From assembly GCA_028684915.1 (NCBI GenBank), contig JAQUEZ010000180.1, forward strand, positions 1 to 12,192: a stretch of 12,192 bases of DNA, written 5' to 3'. A program made the translations under genes and the position numbers. Positions 7,452 to 12,192 of this stretch are shown in pieces (the stretch's first letter is position 1; each line of letters begins with the position of its first letter). This DNA is from Desulfobulbus sp. (GTDB taxonomy: Bacteria; Desulfobacterota; Desulfobulbia; Desulfobulbales; Desulfobulbaceae). A model generated the notes under the pieces. That model did no database searches, had not been told where the DNA came from, and worked only from the letters and a program-made list of their open reading frames with translations.

Positions 7452-8372
7452 TTACCTCAAGAGGAGAATAAGCGCGAAAAAGGACATCAGTGAGGTGCCA
7501 ATCAAAAGCTGGGGAATTCTGAGCATGTGCAAACGGGCCATGACCGATTCGACGACGCCGATCAAGATCGCCAAAAGCAGCATGCCAAGACCAAAAAACA
7601 AGGCATCGAGAAATTGATTCTTTAACGAGAAAGGCATAATCAGGCCAACCGCCATGGCCCCCAGGACCAGGAGTTTCATGGCGGAACCATAAAGGATCAT
7701 CCCTAAATCGGGACCGCTGTGATCGAGAACCATAACCTCATGGACCATGGTCAGTTCGAGATGGGTATTGGGATCGTCAAAGGGAATGCGGCAATTTTCA
7801 ACCAGCACCACGAAAAACATGCAAACCAGGATCAGAATCAAAGAGGGGGCGGCCGTATGCCAGCCCGCCAGCAAGGCCGGCCCGAACAGACCACCAAGGG
7901 AGAAGGAACCCGTCAGCCGCATCGGGACGATCAGCACGAAAAAGAGGGTGGGTTCCACCAGACAGGCGAAGGTGACTTCGCGCACTGCACCCATACCCTC
8001 GAAGGACGATCCGGTATCCAAAGCCGCAGTGGCTGTACAGAAACGAGAGAGCCCAAAAAGGTAGATCACAAAAATCAGATCGCCGTCAAAGCCTAACGGT
8101 GCGACGACACCACCAAAAGGGACAAAAAGGGAGGCGATGATCGGGGTGGTTAATCCGACGACCGGTCCGGCTTGGAAGAGCCAGGTTGTGGTCCGACTCA
8201 ACACCATTCCTTTCCGAAACAGCTTAATGAGGTCGAAATAGGGTTGAAGAAAAGGTGGGCCTTGCCTGCCGCCAAACAGGGCTTTGGTCTTGCCGATAAC
8301 CCCAATAAGGAGCGGTGAGAGACCAAAAAGCAGAAACAAATGCCAAAAGAGACGAGTGAGGAGAAGTGTCAT
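7452..8372 (-). CDS. hyfC: HyfC/HycD/NuoH-like membrane anchor subunit
   Basis: This 306-residue membrane protein of the NuoH/HycD/HyfC family holds the soluble module on the membrane and transmits the redox-driven change to the antiporter subunits. Hallmarks are GRQGPPFLQPYFDLIKLF (35-52), SSFEGMGAVREVTFACLVEP (122-141), and the acidic loop ENCRIPFDDPNTHLELTMVHE (192-212), all conserved in the family. Length is typical (HyfC about 315). The start at 8372 is supported by CAGGATG upstream. The 142-base gap to the previous gene (8373-8514) is the largest in the operon. It has a 6-bp hairpin (GGTTCG 8400-8405 with CGAACC 8413-8418) but no convincing gene, so an internal promoter or processing site is possible. 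Confidence 0.92.
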   Translation of the reverse strand: MTLLLTRLFWHLFLLFGLSPLLIGVIGKTKALFGGRQGPPFLQPYFDLIKLFRKGMVLSRTTTWLFQAGPVVGLTTPIIASLFVPFGGVVAPLGFDGDLIFVIYLFGLSRFCTATAALDTGSSFEGMGAVREVTFACLVEPTLFFVLIVPMRLTGSFSLGGLFGPALLAGWHTAAPSLILILVCMFFVVLVENCRIPFDDPNTHLELTMVHEVMVLDHSGPDLGMILYGSAMKLLVLGAMAVGLIMPFSLKNQFLDALFFGLGMLLLAILIGVVESVMARLHMLRIPQLLIGTSLMSFFALILLLR

Positions 8373-8514
8373 GCCTGCATCCTGTAGATGAAGGGTATGG
8401 GTTCGCGTGGGACGAACCGATGGGGGAGCGCCAGTCGTCAGAACCCGTCTGGGCCAGCCAGGGCAAAAACAAACCGCTTACTACTGTCTTAGATTTCATC
8501 TCTCTTCCGATGAA

Positions 8515-10494
8515 CTACCGTATCACCACCCATGCCAAGAACAGCCCCATGGTGATAAATATATAAGACAAATAGAGCGGAACCGATCCGGACTGCAATC
8601 TTCGCAAACCGGTACATAAAACGGCCAGCCAGCCAAAGAGCGGCTGATACCAAGAGTCCAGCACTGGATCAGGCGCGTAATGCCGAAAAATTACTGGTTG
8701 AGGAAAAAAAGACGTCGATGAGCCATCCTGTACTTCGGGTTGGAGACATTTGCACAGCAAGCTGGCTTCGGCCAGCTCGGTGAAGCCCTCCGCGCTGTAA
8801 CTCATTCGGCTGGTGGGGAAAGCATAAGCACAGCCCCAAGTAGGGACCGATCCCTCTCGGCTAACAGGCGTGAGCCAACGTGCCCAAGCCACGGTCAGGG
8901 CAAAACAAACCACCATGCCCCACCCCAGCCAACCAAGCCAAAAAGGCGCGAGCGCTTTTTCAGTCAAGAGTTGAGGCAGGCCGGGTGCAATCAACTCCGC
9001 CACTCGGCTGACCGGTCCCATCAAGAGAGTCGGGAAAAGGCCGCTGAAAAGACAAAGACCGCCGAGCACTGCCATGGGCCCCACCATACGCCATCCGGCC
9101 TCATGCGCCTTGGCCGCTGCTGGTGTTCGGGGTTCACCCGAGAGGGCGACACCAACTGTCCGGGTAAAAACCATCAGTACCATGCCACCAGTCAAGGCCA
9201 AAACGCCAAGAATGACCAGCGGGAAAAAGGCGGCTAGCCCTGTGAGGCGTGACCCGGCCTCCAGCAGGGAGCGATAGATAAACCACTCGCCGAGTAAGCC
9301 ATTGAAGGGAGGGAGGGCCGCTATCGCCATGGAACCTGCGATGAGCAAGGCTCCTGTCCTTGGCATCCGCCGGAGCAGGCCGCCCATCTGATTCAGGTTA
9401 CGGGTCCCGGTTCCGTGGAGGAGGGATCCAGCCCCCATGAACAGTAGGCTCTTGAACAGCGAGTGGTTCCAAATATGGATCAAGCCCCCAAACAAGGCCA
9501 AGGCGGCGGCTACGCTGTGACCGTTACTCCGAAAAGAGAGCCATAAACCCAGAGCCAGGAAGATCAAGCCAACATTTTCGACCGTGGAGTAGGCAAGGCT
9601 CCGTTTCAAATCTTTTTGGGAGGCGGCCATGGCGATGCCGAACAAAGCACCGGTGATTCCCAAGGTCAACATCACCCCCCCCCACCAAAATGGGGGGGGA
9701 GGAAGGAACGAAAGGAAGCGAATGATCCCATATATTCCACACTTGACCATTACACCCGACATCAAAGCCGAAACGTGGCTGGGGGCAGCGGGATGGGCTT
9801 CGGGCAACCAGACGTGAAAAGGGAAGAGCCCCGCCTTGGAGCCGAAGCCGAACAAAATGAGAAGAAAAAGAGCAGAGGCGAAAAGCGGCGAGATCTGCCG
9901 CAGGGCGGTAAAGGTAGAGAAATCAAAGCTGGCGGAACAGGTGCCCGCTGCGAGAAAAAAAACAAAGAGTAGGGTCGCGCCCAGGTGTGTAGCGAGAAGG
10001 TAAATCCACCCTGCACGAGTCACGGTGTCATCTTCATGCTCCCCTATAACGAGAAAAAAAGAGGATAGGGACATGCATTCCCATGCGAAAAGGAAGAGGA
10101 TGGCATGGGCGGCGGTGACCACCAGAGACATGGAGAGAATAAGGAGATTGTAAAACAACCAATGGGCGCCAGGCAGACGACGTCTGCTCCCGGCCATGTA
10201 CTCATGGCCGTAGATCGCACCCAAGAGGCCTATTAAAAAGATAGGAACAAGAAAAAAGGCGGCCAGCCTGTCGAGGGATAATGAAAAAGAGGCCGCAGAT
10301 ATAGTTAAGGGAATCGACAGGGTGAGGGGAGCGGCACTGAGGAAGCCCATAACTGCTGCCCCTAATCCGGTTACAGAAGCGGCTACCGAGGAACAACTTC
10401 CCACTATGGTTGAAAGGCGCGGCCAACGGCTGAGAACAAGAGCCAGGAAACAGCCAATAAGAATTAACAACCAAGCACCAATAAGCAACTGCAT
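8515..10494 (-). CDS. hyfB: First HyfB-like proton-antiporter-type membrane subunit
   Basis: This 659-residue polytopic membrane protein of the NuoL/HyfB family is the first gene of the operon. Channel residues match the family: E139 (FAWECMSLSS), K220 (GFGSKAG), K251 (LMSGVMVKCG) and K348 (LFKSLLF), with the signature HVWLPEAHPAAPSHVSALMS at 227-246. The C-terminal hydrophilic tail carries TWGCAYAFPTSRMSY as in HyfB and HycC. It has the same layout as the last operon gene but is clearly diverged. The start at 10494 has a weak GGGATGG about nine bases upstream; no better in-frame start is obvious. Residues near 264-273 (LPPPPFWWGG) are coded by C9 and G8 homopolymer runs, which could cause slippage. 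With HyfF-like and the second HyfB-like protein it makes three antiporter-type subunits, the same number as complex I. Confidence 0.9.
   Translation of the reverse strand: MQLLIGAWLLILIGCFLALVLSRWPRLSTIVGSCSSVAASVTGLGAAVMGFLSAAPLTLSIPLTISAASFSLSLDRLAAFFLVPIFLIGLLGAIYGHEYMAGSRRRLPGAHWLFYNLLILSMSLVVTAAHAILFLFAWECMSLSSFFLVIGEHEDDTVTRAGWIYLLATHLGATLLFVFFLAAGTCSASFDFSTFTALRQISPLFASALFLLILFGFGSKAGLFPFHVWLPEAHPAAPSHVSALMSGVMVKCGIYGIIRFLSFLPPPPFWWGGVMLTLGITGALFGIAMAASQKDLKRSLAYSTVENVGLIFLALGLWLSFRSNGHSVAAALALFGGLIHIWNHSLFKSLLFMGAGSLLHGTGTRNLNQMGGLLRRMPRTGALLIAGSMAIAALPPFNGLLGEWFIYRSLLEAGSRLTGLAAFFPLVILGVLALTGGMVLMVFTRTVGVALSGEPRTPAAAKAHEAGWRMVGPMAVLGGLCLFSGLFPTLLMGPVSRVAELIAPGLPQLLTEKALAPFWLGWLGWGMVVCFALTVAWARWLTPVSREGSVPTWGCAYAFPTSRMSYSAEGFTELAEASLLCKCLQPEVQDGSSTSFFPQPVIFRHYAPDPVLDSWYQPLFGWLAVLCTGLRRLQSGSVPLYLSYIFITMGLFLAWVVIR
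9675..9699. repeat. C9 and G8 homopolymer tracts forming a hairpin in hyfB
   Basis: Nine C (9675-9683), the spacer ACCAAAAT, then eight G (9692-9699) lie inside the first hyfB-like gene, coding a PPPPFWWGG loop. The two runs can pair with each other. The homologous place in the second hyfB-like gene (around 2166-2183) has only C5 and G5, so the tract is expanded here. Confidence 0.9.
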
Positions 10495-10529
10495 TTAGAA
10501 TACCATCCCACAACCCCTACGCCTATAGA

Positions 10530-10560
10530 TCACGAGGGGCAGGGCACAATGTCACCTCCT
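10530..10560 (-). promoter_or_regulatory. Orphan strong Shine-Dalgarno and possible leader mini-ORF
   Basis: AGGAGGTGA (10552-10560, minus strand) is a near-ideal ribosome binding site in the leader of the operon, much better than that of the first gene. A GTG five bases downstream (10545-10547) opens a five-codon frame (VPCPS) that stops at 10530. It is out of frame with the first operon gene, about 35 bases further on. It could be a leader peptide or ribosome standby site, or simply the trace of an older start. Confidence 0.25.
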
Positions 10561-10657
10561 CAAAATCACGGCATTATTAAGCAGTGTTGGATTCCCCGAA
10601 AAAAGGAACCAAACTCCAAGAAGAAGAGGTAGTGAGAAAGGTGCGTCAAGAATAATA

Positions 10658-10674
10658 CGTGGGATGAGCCCACG
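10658..10674 (-). other. Leader hairpin upstream of the operon
   Basis: CGTGGG (10658-10663) and CCCACG (10669-10674) form a perfect 6-bp GC-rich stem with a 5-base loop. On the minus strand it is followed by TATTATTCTT, a weak U-rich run. In the roughly 300-base leader between the candidate promoter and the first operon gene it could act as an attenuator-like terminator. Elsewhere in 10561-10760 I see no gene. Confidence 0.3.
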
Positions 10675-10767
10675 AAAATGGCATCTTTGGTGAAATAACC
10701 TCTTCACAGTTTACCATCGTCGTCGGTCATGTTGAGCAGTCTAGTCTAATGCGAGGAGGCTGTTGTC

Positions 10768-10860
10768 ATGGCTGGCAGCGCTAAATCAATTAGTATTGAT
10801 ATCTTCTTTGCAAGAAGATGTCAACCACCGCCCGATTTCACACGCCGGTGGCGCGTATAG
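10768..10860 (+). CDS. Small hypothetical ORF with a strong ribosome binding site
   Basis: The ATG at 10768 follows GAGGAGG (10753-10759) with an 8-base spacer, an excellent ribosome binding site. It opens 30 codons beginning MAGSAKSISIDIFF and ending in an Arg-rich tail (TRRWRV). No family is recognised. It lies on the strand opposite to the operon and overlaps the candidate operon promoter at 10796-10824, so the two interpretations compete. It could be the remains of a larger gene, a genuine small protein, or chance. Confidence 0.25.
   Translation: MAGSAKSISIDIFFARRCQPPPDFTRRWRV
10796..10824 (-). promoter_or_regulatory. Candidate promoter of the operon with a dyad between -35 and -10
   Basis: On the minus strand TTGACA (10819-10824) is followed by exactly 17 bases and then TATCAA (10796-10801), a 4-of-6 match to TATAAT. 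The spacer is nearly filled by a perfect dyad, ATCTTCTT-gca-AAGAAGAT (10801-10819), where a repressor or activator could bind. It points to the first operon gene, whose start is about 300 bases downstream, implying a long leader. No sigma-54 motif was found in the same region. Confidence 0.5.
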
Positions 10861-10905
10861 CAACACGGGAGATGAACCGCTCAAAATTCAAGAAAGGGAC
10901 ACAGT

Positions 10906-10961
10906 GTTTTCCGACAGAATTTTCGGCGGTTCCGGCTTGCACCCCCCTTTAGTCGGAAAAC
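10906..10961. repeat. 10-base inverted repeat around a 36-base loop
   Basis: GTTTTCCGAC (10906-10915) and GTCGGAAAAC (10952-10961) are perfect inverted arms. The enclosed 36 bases contain a CGG-aa-CCG-type mini-stem on the minus strand and a C6 run. It may be a structured RNA, a binding site or a remnant of a small mobile repeat. No protein is coded convincingly across it. Confidence 0.4.
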
Positions 10962-10971
10962 GAGAAGTATA

Positions 10972-10989
10972 AGAGCCTCCACAGGCTCT
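10972..10989 (-). terminator. Stem-loop after the quinone oxidoreductase pseudogene
   Basis: AGAGCCT (10972-10978) and AGGCTCT (10983-10989) form a perfect 7-bp stem with a 4-base loop, about 30 bases past the pseudogene stop (11018-11020) on the minus strand. It is followed by TTATACTT, a modest T-rich run. This is consistent with the former intrinsic terminator of that gene. Confidence 0.45.
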
Positions 10990-11017
10990 CGCAAAATAGA
11001 GGACATGAACATCGGAG

Positions 11018-11694
11018 TTATACAATCAGGATAATCTTGCCAATATGTTCGCCCCTCTCCATCAATTTGTGTGCATCAGCCACGTCTTTCAGGGGAAAGC
11101 GGGCTGCAATCAGTGGTTTGATTTGACCTCGAGCAATAAGTGGCCAGATGTTTTTTCGCAATGCCAGCGCGATACATGCTTTTTCTTCAGCGGACCGGGG
11201 GCGAAGCGTGGAACCAGTGAGGGTTAAATGCTTGACAAGGATGGGAAGCATATCAACTTCGACCTTTGATCCCTTGAGGTAGGCGATATTATTAATCCGG
11301 TCGTTATTTGCCGGACATTGCCTGATGCGCAATTTTTTCTAACAAGCTGAAATTCCGCCATTCGGTGTGAACCGCTATGGAAAAGGCGATCATCATGTTC
11401 GGCAATTAACGTACTCCTTAATAACAATCCTACCACCCCTTGCGGCCACTTTGGGTTGCGCTGAATATAGTCTCCTCCGACCATATCGAGAATCACATCC
11501 ACACCTTTTCCTTCTGTGGCAGCGTGAATGATCGAAACATAATCTTCTCGATGATAGTTGATCGCAATGTCAGCACCAAGACGGCGGCAGGCTTCACATT
11601 TAACTTCGCTGCCAGCTGTAACGAAAACCTTTGCCCCCATTGCTTTGCCAAATTGGATAGCGGTTGTCCCGATTCCACCACAGAGTGGGGTCAT
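11018..11694 (-). pseudogene. Broken NAD(P)H quinone oxidoreductase (PIG3-type zinc-independent MDR family)
   Basis: Two frames together give the C-terminal half of a quinone oxidoreductase. The first (11694 down to about 11455) carries the nucleotide-binding region: [18 protein letters not shown], then [13 protein letters not shown] and [19 protein letters not shown]. The second (11291 to 11018) carries [28 protein letters not shown] and the tail LMERGEHIGKIILIV. Three lesions are visible. The N-terminal roughly 140 residues, including most of the catalytic domain, are absent upstream of about 11690. A one-base loss near 11452-11455 shifts the frame after QRN, since [10 protein letters not shown] is readable in the next frame. 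A 130-base insertion then interrupts the codons for IV-NIA. Intact members reduce quinones or enals with NADPH. The gene is dead and unrelated to the operon. Confidence 0.88.
11292..11421. mobile_element. 130-bp MITE-like insertion with TA target duplication
   Basis: Removing 11292-11421 and one flanking TA restores GGATTGTTAATATCGCC, coding the expected G-R-I-V-N-I-A of the quinone oxidoreductase. The element is flanked by TA at 11290-11291 and 11422-11423. Both ends begin TTAA, and 26-base terminal inverted repeats match at 19 positions with the core CGTTAnTTGCCGnACA. The middle can fold around CGGT-gtga-ACCG. It has no ORF of its own. TA duplication and size fit a non-autonomous derivative of an IS630/Tc1-mariner-type element, though no full-length partner is in the window. 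Confidence 0.7.
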
Positions 11695-11719
11695 TTTTCG
11701 ACGCGGATAAACACTCTGT
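11680..11719. repeat. 8-base inverted repeat at the truncation point of the pseudogene
   Basis: ACAGAGTG (11680-11687) and CACTCTGT (11712-11719) are perfect inverted arms separated by 24 bases. The inner arm lies exactly where similarity to quinone oxidoreductase ends. It may mark the deletion or recombination junction that removed the 5' half of the gene. Confidence 0.35.
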
Positions 11720-11959
11720 TACCAAAAGGATTAAACTATTATGGTATGAGTGCCGATAATATTTAGAATTTAAGTAGATACCACTGATTCATGATAAAGA
11801 TATTCGGAATTCTCAGCCTAAAACATCAATTGTATTTCTTTGTATAAGAGCCGTGTCAGCTATGCATTAAAACTACGGACAGATGGCAAAACTATGACAG
11901 GCACGCCTTTTATTGACAAAATATACAGAATAAGAATCCCTCTCAAGAGGGAGTAAATT
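11720..11959. other. AT-rich intergenic stretch without a recognisable gene
   Basis: About 240 bases of AT-rich DNA between the truncated pseudogene and the small ORF at 11960. Stops occur frequently on both strands and no remnant of the missing quinone oxidoreductase N-terminus was seen. A TTGACA at 11913-11918 lacks a -10 at proper spacing. At the right end TCCCTCT-ca-AGAGGGA (11937-11952) forms a palindrome that includes the ribosome binding site of the next ORF. Confidence 0.5.
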
Positions 11960-12106
11960 ATGAGTTCACTTGTTTATAGCGCCATCGGTACGGCTAATCT
12001 CGGCTTCAAACCTATCGACTTCAAAAATGCAAGCGTTGACCCCAAAACAAAAGATCAGGTAGGCAGTGAGTTATATTCAAGTCTGGTGTTCAGGAAACAA
12101 TCTTAA
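11960..12106 (+). CDS. Small hypothetical protein, 48 residues
   Basis: The ATG at 11960 follows AGAGGGAG with a good spacing, a strong ribosome binding site embedded in a palindrome that could fold and hide it. The product starts MSSLVYSAIGTANLGFKP and contains an acidic/Lys-rich centre (SVDPKTKDQVGSE); it has no membrane segment, signal peptide or cysteine. No family is recognised. Its stop shares bases with the stop of the convergent frame at 12103. It may be a real small protein or the 5' fragment of a broken gene. Confidence 0.45.
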   Translation: MSSLVYSAIGTANLGFKPIDFKNASVDPKTKDQVGSELYSSLVFRKQS

Positions 12107-12192
12107 ACGACCGCCCTGTTGAGCTCGCTGGTAGTTGATGGAACGATGGATTCTCCATCTTTGAATTGAACACCTCGTATGACTTCCGCCAA
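12103..12192 (-). CDS. C-terminal end of a gene entering from the right edge
   Basis: On the minus strand a frame open from the window edge runs 29 codons (LAEVIRGVQFKDGES..., ending ELNRAVV) to a TAA at 12103-12105. The residue mix looks protein-like, but it is too short to assign. TTAA at 12103-12106 serves as the stop for this frame and for the convergent 48-codon ORF. The rest of the gene, if real, lies outside the window. Confidence 0.3.
   Translation of the reverse strand: MAEVIRGVQFKDGESIVPSTTSELNRAVV

Noticed and set aside
8373..8514. Extra small gene in the gap between the first HyfB and HyfC genes
   Set aside because: The minus-strand frame that covers it continues out of frame into hyfC with no protein-like pattern and no good ribosome binding site.
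1005..10494. Respiratory complex I (nuo) operon
   Set aside because: HyfB-, HyfC- and HyfE-type membrane subunits and the fused ferredoxin-small subunit point to the Hyf/Ehr branch. NuoA, NuoJ and NuoEFG are absent.
10763..10972. 69-codon plus-strand frame
   Set aside because: Its start lies inside the spacer after GAGGAGG, too close to the Shine-Dalgarno. The residues show no family and it crosses an inverted repeat; the ATG at 10768 fits the site better.
11292..11421. Integron attC site (CTAACAAGC and GTTAATT-like boxes)
   Set aside because: The boxes are not arranged as paired attC arms, and no cassette or integrase is present. The TA duplication with terminal inverted repeats explains the insertion better.
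11913..11941. Sigma-70 promoter for the 48-codon ORF (TTGACA at 11913)
   Set aside because: No acceptable -10 hexamer lies 16-18 bases downstream; TATACA at 11922 is far too close.

Overview
This window is dominated by one seven-gene, minus-strand operon (about 1005-10494) for a membrane-bound complex of the Hyf/Hyc/complex I superfamily. AT-rich, decayed accessory DNA flanks it on both sides. The cytidylate-kinase-like neighbour and the operon type suggest an anaerobic Desulfobacterota (former Deltaproteobacteria) bacterium. This is inferred from gene families only; there is no rRNA or other phylogenetic marker.

Operon in transcription order, right to left: HyfB-like antiporter subunit (8515-10494), HyfC/NuoH-like (7452-8372), HyfE-like (6808-7446), HyfF-like antiporter subunit (5376-6806), a fused NuoC-NuoD/HyfG-like large subunit (3844-5379), a small subunit fused to an N-terminal two-cluster ferredoxin domain (2994-3752), and a second HyfB-like subunit (1005-2990). 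From the HyfE gene to the large-subunit gene, and again at the second hyfB, the genes abut or overlap by 1-5 bases. The large subunit has lost all four cysteines that ligate Ni-Fe in group 4 hydrogenases (A215/T218 and S476/N479), while the small subunit keeps its proximal-cluster cysteines. This is the signature of an energy-converting hydrogenase-related (Ehr) complex: an ion-pumping, iron-sulfur machine that cannot be a hydrogenase and whose electron partners are unknown. Three antiporter-type subunits plus the HyfC and HyfE subunits form the membrane arm.

Right flank (10495-12192): a leader and candidate promoter with an operator-like dyad for the operon; a small plus-strand ORF; several inverted repeats; and a quinone oxidoreductase pseudogene truncated at its 5' end, frameshifted, and interrupted by a 130-bp MITE-like element with a TA target duplication. 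The right edge holds a 48-codon ORF convergent with a partial minus-strand ORF that runs off the window.

Left flank (1-1004): an AT-rich cytidylate-kinase-like gene, a weak terminator for the operon, and a possible gene start at the very edge. No tRNA, rRNA or CRISPR array was seen.
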